Source: Alphaproteobacteria bacterium (GTDB lineage: Bacteria; Pseudomonadota; Alphaproteobacteria; Rhodobacterales; Rhodobacteraceae). From it: a stretch of DNA of 8,116 bases. Shown here one piece after another: positions 1 to 6,513 of the stretch. How positions within the stretch are numbered: the first letter of the stretch is position 1; every line of letters starts with the position of its first letter. Location of the stretch: the NCBI GenBank assembly GCA_003695135.1, contig RFIR01000524.1:1-8116 (forward strand), given 5' to 3'. Made by a program: the position numbers and the translations under genes. Below the pieces are notes generated by a model that saw only the letters and a list, made by a program, of their open reading frames with translations, did not search any database and was not told the DNA's origin.

Positions 1-62
1 CCACGTGCGCTCTTCTTGATTTCACCCTTGATTGATAAATATTGATTGGGGAATTAATTTCA

Positions 63-178
63 AATTATTTTACGCGCGCGCAATCGTGATCCCTTCAAGA
101 CCTTGTGCATTCCGGGCATCCGCCTACATTCGGTTTTGCAGGACTCTCTTCTAATTACTTTACGCACACGATCATGAT
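63..178. repeat. Imperfect direct repeat pair, about 26 bp, spaced 90 bp
   Basis: Two copies lie at 63-90 and 153-178. Both read AATTA-Y-TTTACGC, then R-C-R-CG, then ATC-R-TGAT. They differ at three positions and by a 2-nt insertion in the left copy. The pair sits in the AT-rich left edge of the window, outside any gene. Such a pair could be duplicated regulator sites or a remnant of a short duplication. The sequence does not show which. Confidence 0.6.
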
Positions 179-386
179 GGCCTGAAACCGGGCCGATTCA
201 GCGGTTTGCATTCATGCCGGAATTTTGCAGGGGGCTCTGTCAAACAGGTGAAAACCGGGAACAAACTTCGCTGGCGCCACGATTTCGCCTCCGCCCGCGC
301 ACATCAACCGGGGCTGGCGCTGCCTGCCGCGAGGCAAGAGCGTCATGCCTTTCCTGTCCCCGGCCTCGTGCCGTCCTTTCCCGATC

Positions 387-418
387 GGGCCGGACGATCG
401 CGATCGCCGGGCCCTTTT
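387..418 (+). terminator. Hyphenated dyad followed by four T (possible rightward terminator)
   Basis: Positions 387-414 form a 28-bp dyad with 12 of 14 pairs, centred on the palindrome CGATCGCGATCG. On the plus strand it is followed by TTTT at 415-418. This has the shape of an intrinsic terminator reading rightward, but no rightward gene is visible to its left. It may end transcription entering from outside, or be a chance GC-rich palindrome. Confidence 0.25.
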
Positions 419-567
419 CGCGCCCCTCGACGCGCCCGATCTCGAAGGGTTCGGGCATTCTCGCCAGACGGGCCGGTCGAAGGGGCGGCTGGAAAAAGAT
501 GCCCCGGGCCGTAAAGCCATTGCTCCTTCGCCCGATCCGCAGGCCGAACCGAAGCCGCCAAACGGAA

Positions 568-602
568 ACGGGGCGACGGACATCCCCGGCCCGTCGCCCC
601 GT
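568..602 (-). terminator. Strong hairpin, likely terminator of the aio operon
   Basis: A perfect 12-bp stem (ACGGGGCGACGG at 568-579, its complement at 591-602) encloses an 11-nt loop. Reading leftward, the direction of aioA transcription, the stem is followed by a T-rich run (TTTCCGTTT including the last stem base). It lies about 105 bp past the aioA stop. Shape and position fit a rho-independent terminator for the aioBA transcript, although the T run is interrupted. Confidence 0.6.
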
Positions 603-668
603 CCAGCCTGCTTGCCGGCCCTGACAGAAAACCGGACGACTCGCCGACAATGCAGGGCAGGTTTCGAA

Positions 669-696
669 CCGGCCCCGGCAGTGCGGCCGGGGCCGG
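669..696 (-). terminator. GC-rich hairpin directly after aioA
   Basis: A perfect 11-bp stem (CCGGCCCCGGC at 669-679, its complement at 686-696) has a 6-nt loop. It begins 11 nt after the aioA stop codon. Only two T residues follow on the minus strand, so it is a weak classical terminator. It may instead stabilise the 3' end of the mRNA or act together with the hairpin at 568-602. Confidence 0.5.
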
Positions 697-707
697 CAGA
701 TGCGGTA

Positions 708-3170
708 TCAGGCGGTGTATTCCTTCGACTTGAAGGTGACCGCCCGCGCCGGTTCCGGCGCATCCGCGATCTTGCGGACATTGCCGAAGGTCAGCTTGTA
801 TTCGGGCAGGATCAGCTCGTTGGTGCCCGGGTTGACCACATTGCCCTGGCTGCCCGCGGGCGAGCCGAAGACCATCGCCACCTGGCCGCGCCTGGCGGTG
901 TCGGTGGGATAGGCCATGCCCTGGGTCGCCCCGTTCTCGTTGGCGATCTCGACGAGATCGCCCGCCTTGATGCCGAGCTCGGCCATGTCGTCGGGGTTCA
1001 TCTCGATGAACGGGAACGGGAAGCGATCCTGGATGAAGTCGTTCTTCTGGTCCAGGAACTGGTTCTGCCAGAAGATGTTGGCCCGGACATTGTTGATGAA
1101 GAACTTGTGGTTGGCCGCCTCACGCGCCTTGCCCGGCGAGTGATAGCCGCGCCACTGCGCCGCACAGAACAGCGCCTTCTTGTCCTCCCGGCCATGGCGG
1201 TCGAACTTGCCATCGGCATAAAGACGCGGCGTCCCGATCAGCTTGCCGTTCTCGAAGCCCACGACCGGCTCCTGCACCCCGTTGTTGCCCATGGCGCGCA
1301 GACGCTCATAGGTCACTTCCGGGTTGCCCTGGTGGTAGCCGTCCATGAAGGCGTCTTCCTCGGTCTCCCAGTCATAGCCCTTGAACTGGTCGGCATAGGC
1401 ATCGTTGCCCATTTCGCGCAGGACGCGCTCCATGTGCTGGGCGATGCCGGCCGCGATCAGGCAGTCGGGCCTGGAGTTGCCGAACGGATCCATGTAGCGC
1501 TCGGACAGCCGCAGCCGCCGCTCGCCGTTCATCGAGGTGAGGTTCATCTCGTTGGACTCGCAGGCGGGCAGGATGACATGCGCCGCCTGTCCGACCTGGC
1601 CGTGGATGATGTCGGCATTGACGATGAACAGACCGCCGGCATTGACCGCGGCGACGATGGCATCGACCAGCTCCTCGCGGCTGCCGCCGGCGGCGGCGTC
1701 CATCGCTTCCTTGACCATCTGCGAGCGGCGGTTGATGGCGCGCTTGAACTGCGACGCGTTCAGCGTGGTCTTGTAGTGGTCGCAGGCCCAGATGTGATAG
1801 ACCTTGCCGCCGCCGTTGATCAGGAGCTGGTCGACATACTGTGCCGGCCGGCCGACATGGGCGTCCGACGGGCGGTAGTAGCCTTCCTGGTGGCCGCCCA
1901 TCCGGCAGCAGCCGGTGCCTTCGCGGCCGATATTGCCGGTGGCCAGCGCCAGGTTCACGACAGCACCGATGGTGTGGTAGTTGTCGTTGCCCCAGATGAT
2001 GCCCTTCTCGTAGCCGGTCACGCATTTGCGCCGCGTGCCGTCCGCCTTGGGCTTGGCGATCCATTCGGCGGCCTTGACGATGTCGGCGGCATCGACGCCG
2101 CAGGTCTCGGCGGCTTCCTCGACCGAGGTGCGGCAGCTTTCCAGCGCGTATTCCAGCGAGCCGAGACCCGCGGGGTGCGCTGCGTCGGGCGCCACTGCCT
2201 CGCCGTCGCGGAAGGTCGAGGCCTCGATGAACTCCTTGTCGTGCCAGCCCTGATCGACGACATGGGTCAGAAGCGCGTTGAACAGCACCATGTCGGTGCC
2301 CGGCTTGATGGCCAGGTGCAGCACGTTCTCCTTGCCGGCAACCTCTTCGGCCGCATTCACCGTGACCGTCCGGCGCGGATCGACCATGATGAACTTCGCG
2401 CCGTTGCGCATCCCCGGAACCATGTGGTTGAGGAACACGTTGGTCTGGGTCTCAAGCGGGTTGGCGCCGACCATCATGATCGTGTCGGTGACCTGATAGT
2501 CGCTGTAGGAGTAGTTCAGCTCGCCCACGCCCATGTCGCGGCTGGAGTGGACCTCCGAGTTGTAGGCCGGGCGGTTGTGAATCCGGCAGTTCTTGATCTT
2601 CATGCTCTGGAAGTAGAGCTTGCCGGTCGCCCAGGTGTTCTCGTAACCGCCGGCGCTGCCGCCATGGTCGAACATCGAGACCACGAGCTCGTCCTCGCCG
2701 TAGTCATTGACCACCCTGGCGGTCACGCGGGCCACGAGATCGAGCGCATCCTCCCAGGAGGTCGGCTGCCAGACGCCGTTGCGCCAGATCCGGGGATCGG
2801 AAAGCCGCTGGGCCTGGGTGTATGTGATCCTGGAGGGCCGGTTTTCGGCCATGCGGCCGCCGCGAATCGAGGCAAGCCCCGAGTTCACCACGCAGTCCTG
2901 ATCCGGCACCACCACGAGGTGGACGTCCTTGCCGTCCTGCTTGACCATGTTGTACATCGACGGCGCCACCCAGGTGCCGTCCGCGCCCTGCTGCTCGGAA
3001 AGGTCGATGCCGAAGGCGTTCTGGTCCGGCGCGGTGCCGCCCTGCTTGTTGCGCGGCCAGGTATAGGCCTTGTAGCCGCAGCCGACGATGCAGTAGTGGC
3101 AGGTGACATTGTGCACCTTGGCATCGGCCGGCGGGATCGGCAGACGGTCGATCTGTCTCTTGTATGCCAT
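708..3170 (-). CDS. aioA: Arsenite oxidase large (molybdopterin) subunit AioA
   Basis: This is the catalytic subunit of periplasmic arsenite oxidase (DMSO reductase superfamily), which oxidises arsenite to arsenate at a bis-pterin Mo centre. The protein has 820 residues, close to the usual family length. The 3Fe-4S ligands C24, C27 and C31 appear in CHYCIVGC, and the position of a fourth Cys in relatives is taken by Ser (S101 in NSGLASIRGG), as is typical of AioA. By recall of the Alcaligenes faecalis enzyme, active-site residues His195, Glu203, Arg419 and His423 correspond to H198, E206 (RIHNRPAYNSE), R423 and H427 (RMGGHQEG). There is no signal peptide, which fits co-export with the Tat-bearing AioB. 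The start is supported by GGGGAGGG (3179-3186), 8 nt upstream. The gene lies 16 bp after aioB and ends before two hairpins. No cytochrome c or moeA gene follows, unlike in several known aio operons. Confidence 0.97.
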   Translation of the reverse strand: MAYKRQIDRLPIPPADAKVHNVTCHYCIVGCGYKAYTWPRNKQGGTAPDQNAFGIDLSEQQGADGTWVAPSMYNMVKQDGKDVHLVVVPDQDCVVNSGLASIRGGRMAENRPSRITYTQAQRLSDPRIWRNGVWQPTSWEDALDLVARVTARVVNDYGEDELVVSMFDHGGSAGGYENTWATGKLYFQSMKIKNCRIHNRPAYNSEVHSSRDMGVGELNYSYSDYQVTDTIMMVGANPLETQTNVFLNHMVPGMRNGAKFIMVDPRRTVTVNAAEEVAGKENVLHLAIKPGTDMVLFNALLTHVVDQGWHDKEFIEASTFRDGEAVAPDAAHPAGLGSLEYALESCRTSVEEAAETCGVDAADIVKAAEWIAKPKADGTRRKCVTGYEKGIIWGNDNYHTIGAVVNLALATGNIGREGTGCCRMGGHQEGYYRPSDAHVGRPAQYVDQLLINGGGKVYHIWACDHYKTTLNASQFKRAINRRSQMVKEAMDAAAGGSREELVDAIVAAVNAGGLFIVNADIIHGQVGQAAHVILPACESNEMNLTSMNGERRLRLSERYMDPFGNSRPDCLIAAGIAQHMERVLREMGNDAYADQFKGYDWETEEDAFMDGYHQGNPEVTYERLRAMGNNGVQEPVVGFENGKLIGTPRLYADGKFDRHGREDKKALFCAAQWRGYHSPGKAREAANHKFFINNVRANIFWQNQFLDQKNDFIQDRFPFPFIEMNPDDMAELGIKAGDLVEIANENGATQGMAYPTDTARRGQVAMVFGSPAGSQGNVVNPGTNELILPEYKLTFGNVRKIADAPEPARAVTFKSKEYTA

Positions 3171-3186
3171 GTGTCGGTCCCTCCCC

Positions 3187-3705
3187 TCAGAGCACGTTGG
3201 ACGGGCGACCGAAGATCAGGTCGCTGCAGCCTTCGGCGTGGATGTCGCCCTTGTCGTCGACGCGCAGGGTGAATTGCGGCACGTTCTGCGTTGCGTGCCC
3301 CCATACCTCCTGTCCCCCGGCCTCGACATCGAAGCGCGAGAAGTGACCGGGGCAGTTCAGTGTCCTGTCATCGGCGTTGTAGCTCATCTGCCAGCCGCGA
3401 TGCGGGCACAGCACCGAATAGGCGACGATGTCGCGGTCCGGCCCCACCCCGCCCTCGACCGCCTGGCCGAGCTTGATCAGGATGCCGGGGCTGTCGGCAT
3501 CGGGATACTCGATGTCGACGGGCTCGTTCACCTTCAGATCGGCGATGTTGGCGAGCCGGGTCGAGGGATAGTCGAGCTGGGCCGGCGGGACGGCGGCCTT
3601 GCTGGGCGCGCCGGTGGCGGCCACCACCGCGGCGCCGGCCGTCGCCATGGCGCTGCCGCGCAGGAACTGCCGGCGGCCTACATCGACAAGACGGTTGCAC
3701 TTCAT
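3187..3705 (-). CDS. aioB: Arsenite oxidase small (Rieske 2Fe-2S) subunit AioB
   Basis: This 172-residue subunit carries electrons from the AioA 3Fe-4S cluster to the external acceptor and brings the complex to the periplasm. The N-terminus has a twin-arginine signal (GRRQFLRG, R11-R12) followed by an Ala-rich hydrophobic stretch to about residue 38. The Rieske ligands are C100 and H102 (CPHRGW) and C118 and H121 (CPGH). The two positions that form a disulfide in bc1-type Rieske proteins are W105 and G120, so that bridge is absent. The C-terminal segment (DLIFGRPSNVL) is typical of the family. The start is fixed by a near-perfect Shine-Dalgarno, AGGAGGTGA at 3712-3720. The gene is first in the aioBA pair and lies 154 bp after aioR on the same strand, with no leftward terminator between them, so read-through from aioR is possible. 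Confidence 0.96.
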   Translation of the reverse strand: MKCNRLVDVGRRQFLRGSAMATAGAAVVAATGAPSKAAVPPAQLDYPSTRLANIADLKVNEPVDIEYPDADSPGILIKLGQAVEGGVGPDRDIVAYSVLCPHRGWQMSYNADDRTLNCPGHFSRFDVEAGGQEVWGHATQNVPQFTLRVDDKGDIHAEGCSDLIFGRPSNVL

Positions 3706-3859
3706 GATGCGTCACCTCCTCTGTGTCTGGTGCATCGGAGGCAACTTAGCGTGTGGGTCAAGGTCGGGCGAGGGCTTCGCCGCGGTTGTGAAATTGATTA
3801 AGTAATTGAAAATGCATGAGTATTTTTGGTGTTCAGATTTCCGAACACCCGCCGGGGCG
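3706..3859 (-). promoter_or_regulatory. aioBA upstream region (promoter not pinned down)
   Basis: This 154-bp gap between aioR and aioB should contain the inducible aioBA promoter. It includes an AT-rich patch (about 3790-3840) in otherwise GC-rich DNA and the inverted repeat described separately. I found no good sigma54 -24/-12 element on the minus strand. The only correctly spaced GG-N10-GC near the right place (GG complementary to 3780-3781, GC to 3768-3769) matches the consensus at about 6 of 11 positions. A TTGACC hexamer (minus strand, about 3755-3760) resembles a -35, but no good -10 follows it. The promoter is probably activator-dependent. Confidence 0.5.
3828..3849. promoter_or_regulatory. 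Perfect inverted repeat GGTGTTC-N8-GAACACC, candidate AioR site
   Basis: The arms at 3828-3834 and 3843-3849 are perfect 7-bp complements around an 8-bp spacer. The dyad starts 11 nt past the aioR stop and its centre lies about 134 bp upstream of the aioB start. In the direction of transcription it is followed by AAAAATA, not T residues, so it is not a leftward terminator. Spacing and symmetry fit an upstream activator site for a dimeric Fis-HTH regulator such as AioR. Binding is inferred; no second copy is present in the window. Confidence 0.5.
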
Positions 3860-5086
3860 TTACAGGCCGAACTTCTGCATCCGCTCCCACAGCGTGGTGC
3901 GGGAGATCTTCAGAAGCCGCGCGGCCTCGCTCATCTGCCCGCCGCTGCGTTCCAGCGCGGCAACGATCTGGCGCCGCTCTGCGGCCTCGCGGGCCTCGGT
4001 GAGGGTCAGGAAGGCGGGGTCGGCCTGGGTTTCGGGGAAGAGGTCGACGGGAAACAGCCACTCGCCCTCGCAGCCTTCCACCGCGCGCCTGACGCGGCTG
4101 CGCACCTCGCGGCCATTGCCCGGCCAGTCATGCGCGCGCGCGGCATCCTCGGTCAGCGCCGAGATGCCCTTGAGCGGTGTGGGCCGGCGCGCGTTGAAGA
4201 AGGCGAAGAATTCGCGCATCAGCCAAACCGCATCCTCGCTGCGCTCGGCAAGCGGCGGGATGGCGATCTCGATCTCGCCCAGCCGCGCCAGCAGGTCGGG
4301 CCGGACGCCGACCCCCTCGGGCCGGCTGCGCAGTTCGGGCCGGCCGGTGGAGACGATCCGGCCTTCGAAGCCGGCATCGAGCGCGGCAAGAAGATCGGCC
4401 TGCAGCGGTGCGGGCATGCGTTCGAGCGCAAGCAGCACCAGCACGCCGTCGCGGGTGCGCTCCAGCGCGCCGCCCGGCCCCGACAGCGCGGTTTCGGGTC
4501 GGGATTCGCGTGCGAGATTGACGACGACCAGCGGCGCGGCACGGCGGTCGGAACGGTCGTGGATCAGCCGGGCGATGGCGGTCTTGCCGGTGCCGGCGGC
4601 GCCGAGGATGATCACGTTGCCTTCGCGCTGCGCCGCGGCCAGCGCACGGCGGTGAATGCGCTGTGCCGCCCGCGTCACGCCGAGGATCTGGGGCAGCTCG
4701 ATGGTCTCGCGCGGGCGCATCAAGAGCGACAGGCGTTCGAGGAAGACCGACATCTCGAAGGGCTTGGTGATGTAGTCATCGGCCCCCGCCCGCATCAGCC
4801 GCACCGCCTGTTCGATGTCGCCCTGCCCGGTGATGAACAGGAAGGGCGGCGGGGTCATGGTGGCGCTGATCCGGGCGAAGATCTCCTCGCCGGTGCCGTC
4901 GGGCAGGCGGATGTCGCAGATCACGGCGTCCACCGGTGCGCGCGCCACCCGGATCTCGGGAATGGCGCGGACCACCTGCCGCACCCACAGCACCTCGGCG
5001 CCCTCCAGTTCCAGTCGCTGGGCCAGCGAGCCGCCCATGATCGGGTCGTCCTCGACCAGCAGGATGCGGCGGCCGGACAGGGTCAT
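3860..5086 (-). CDS. aioR: AioR-like NtrC-family response regulator with degenerate AAA+ domain
   Basis: This is the likely response regulator controlling aioBA, 408 residues long. The receiver domain (about 5-125) looks active: acidic pair D13/D14, phosphoacceptor D58 in CDIRLPDG, T86 and K108 (TKPF). The AAA+ domain (about 133-340) keeps a Walker A (GAAGTGKT, 162-169), the VRPDLLARL segment (261-269) and a sensor II-like WPGNGREV (321-328). However, the stretch from N190 to G214 is about 15 residues shorter than in canonical NtrC proteins and lacks GAFTGA. At the Walker B position GTLFLDE is replaced by GVLVLLA, with Leu219-Ala220 for Asp-Glu. A Fis-type HTH closes the protein (about 383-408, MSEAARLLKISRTTLWERM). 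ATG overlaps the aioS stop (ATGA), with GGAGG 8 nt upstream (5095-5099). The identity rests on context and domain order. Action through sigma54 is doubtful on these residues. Confidence 0.88.
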   Translation of the reverse strand: MTLSGRRILLVEDDPIMGGSLAQRLELEGAEVLWVRQVVRAIPEIRVARAPVDAVICDIRLPDGTGEEIFARISATMTPPPFLFITGQGDIEQAVRLMRAGADDYITKPFEMSVFLERLSLLMRPRETIELPQILGVTRAAQRIHRRALAAAQREGNVIILGAAGTGKTAIARLIHDRSDRRAAPLVVVNLARESRPETALSGPGGALERTRDGVLVLLALERMPAPLQADLLAALDAGFEGRIVSTGRPELRSRPEGVGVRPDLLARLGEIEIAIPPLAERSEDAVWLMREFFAFFNARRPTPLKGISALTEDAARAHDWPGNGREVRSRVRRAVEGCEGEWLFPVDLFPETQADPAFLTLTEAREAAERRQIVAALERSGGQMSEAARLLKISRTTLWERMQKFGL

Positions 5087-6513
5087 GCCGCATCCCTCCG
5101 GCCGGGGACCGGCAGTCGGACGGCGATCACGGTGACGGCGTTCTCGCGCCGGTGCTCGATCCGCCCGCCCAGCGCGGCGACGAGGTCGCGCACCACCCGC
5201 AGCCCCATGCCGGGACCGGGACCGGTGGGCTCGGGCGAGAGCAGTCGCGCCAGAGCCTTCGGCGGCAGGCCGGGCCCGTCATCCTCGACCACCAGCTCCA
5301 GCGCGTCGCCCGCCCTCCGCACGCTCATGCCGACATGCCCGCCGCGGGCGGCCGCGGCGGAAGCATTGAGCAGCAGGTTGAGCGCGATCTGGCGTACCGG
5401 CGCGGCGGGCAGGCCGTCGAGGCAGGCCGGCCCGGCTTCGACCTCCCAGGCGAGTTCCTGCTGCTGGCGCTGGATCTCGGGGCCCATCAGCAGCTGCAGA
5501 TCCTCGAAATCCTCCGCCCTCAGCGGCATGTCGGATGTGTCCAGCCGGTTCTGCTCCAGCGCCGCGCGCGAGACATCGCGCAGATGCCCGAGCCCGCGCT
5601 GGAGCAGATCGGCCGATTTGCGCACCACCTCGGGCCGGTCGGCGAAGCGGGCGATGGTATCGACCGCGTTCAGCAGCCCGCCCAGCGGATTGTTGATCTC
5701 ATGCGCCAGCGAGGAGGCCAGACGCCCCAGCGACACGAAGCGCTCGCGCTCGGCCAGCCGGCGCTTGGCCTCGGCCTGTTCGTGCACCGCGCGCGCCATG
5801 GAATTGTAGGTGCGCAGGAGCCGCCCGACCTCGCTGTCGCCGCGCGGAATTTCGCGCTCGGGGATGAGTTCGAGCCCGCCGGTGCCGGCGCTCATATGCC
5901 CGGCCAGGGTGGAGATCGGGCGCAGCATGCGGCGCATGGCGACATAGCCGGCAAGCGCCAGCAGCAGGGTCGACGCCACATTGCCCAAGAGGAGCCACAG
6001 CTGCGTACGTCTTTGCTCGGCGGCAAGATCGGAGACGTCGAGCACGGTGACGATCTTTCCCACCTCCCGGCCCTGATACGAGAGCGGCGCCAGAACGCTG
6101 ATGCGTTCGTCGCCCGCATGCACTTCCAGATCCTCCAGCGTGCGGGCGGATGCGGCGAGGGCGGAAAGCGGGCTGCCGAGCGGCGCGTTGCGGGGATCGG
6201 TCGCTGCAAGGATCAGGCCCTCGCTGTCTGCGACCGCGGTCATGACCATCCGCCGCCCCTCGCCGGCCCGGCTGGCGCGGTCGAGCGTGTCGAACACCTC
6301 CCAGACATCCTCGCGCAGCACCGCCGGACCCAGTGCGATCGACAGACCGTCGACATGCAGCCGGACCAGCTCGCGCAATCGCGACTCCTGCGAGCGGGTC
6401 AGCGAGACCAGCACCTGTTGCGAGGCGATGATGCCAAGCCCCACCATCAGCCCGGCCGCAAGCACGGAGACGCGGACGGCAAGCGGCAGCCGGCCGAGCC
6501 AGCGCAGGATCAC
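5083..6513 (-). CDS. aioS: AioS-like membrane sensor histidine kinase
   Basis: This is a sensor kinase of 476 residues expected to receive the arsenite signal from AioX and phosphorylate AioR. A first membrane helix lies at about 12-36, a periplasmic domain at about 38-171, a second helix at about 172-194, and a HAMP linker at about 195-248. The phosphoacceptor region is SSLAHEINNPLGG with His271. The ATP-binding region shows an N box (QIALNLLLNAS, N379/N383), a G1 box (EDDGPGLP, 410-417) and a G2 box (GPGMGL, 433-438). All catalytic motifs look intact. The gene starts with GTG inside the aioX stop (GTGA overlap). GGAGG at 6521-6525, 7 nt upstream, supports this start. The 3' end overlaps aioR by 4 nt (ATGA), implying translational coupling of the three genes. 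The family is clear; the symbol comes from gene order. Confidence 0.92.
   Translation of the reverse strand: MILRWLGRLPLAVRVSVLAAGLMVGLGIIASQQVLVSLTRSQESRLRELVRLHVDGLSIALGPAVLREDVWEVFDTLDRASRAGEGRRMVMTAVADSEGLILAATDPRNAPLGSPLSALAASARTLEDLEVHAGDERISVLAPLSYQGREVGKIVTVLDVSDLAAEQRRTQLWLLLGNVASTLLLALAGYVAMRRMLRPISTLAGHMSAGTGGLELIPEREIPRGDSEVGRLLRTYNSMARAVHEQAEAKRRLAERERFVSLGRLASSLAHEINNPLGGLLNAVDTIARFADRPEVVRKSADLLQRGLGHLRDVSRAALEQNRLDTSDMPLRAEDFEDLQLLMGPEIQRQQQELAWEVEAGPACLDGLPAAPVRQIALNLLLNASAAAARGGHVGMSVRRAGDALELVVEDDGPGLPPKALARLLSPEPTGPGPGMGLRVVRDLVAALGGRIEHRRENAVTVIAVRLPVPGRRDAA

Larger units (their letters stand above)
1..707. other. Non-coding stretch downstream of aioA
   Basis: I see no convincing gene here on either strand. 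Short open frames on both strands around positions 206-650 have low-complexity Arg/Pro/Gly-rich translations typical of GC-rich non-coding DNA. The left 180 bp are clearly richer in A+T than the rest of the window and contain an imperfect direct repeat. Positions 387-418, 568-602 and 669-696 hold strong inverted repeats. A leftward gene may start just beyond position 1: the minus strand ends in an AAGAAGAG purine run close to the edge, and the AT-rich zone could hold its promoter (a TTGAAA hexamer is present, but no good -10 follows). This is inference only. Confidence 0.6.

Noticed and set aside
395..408. GCGATCGC (HIP1-type) palindrome
   Set aside because: A single copy within a larger dyad. 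HIP1 is meaningful only when highly repeated, as in cyanobacteria.
345..3272. Very long open frame on the plus strand (975 codons) opposite aioA
   Set aside because: It is antisense to a clear aioA. Its translation is rich in Asp/His/Val/Gly/Arg without recognisable motifs, as expected for the antisense of a GC-rich gene.
3765..3783. Possible -24/-12 element on the minus strand (GG-N10-GC)
   Set aside because: Spacing and location are suitable, but only about 6 of 11 consensus positions match, and such pairs are common by chance in GC-rich DNA.
3828..3849. Dyad after aioR as a rho-independent terminator
   Set aside because: On the minus strand the dyad is followed by A residues. The T run lies on the wrong side, so it does not fit a terminator for aioR.
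3806..5809. Long plus-strand open frame (667 codons) opposite aioR and aioS
   Set aside because: It runs antisense across two well-supported genes, with low-complexity Ala/Arg/Ser/Gln-rich translation, no family features and no good ribosome site.
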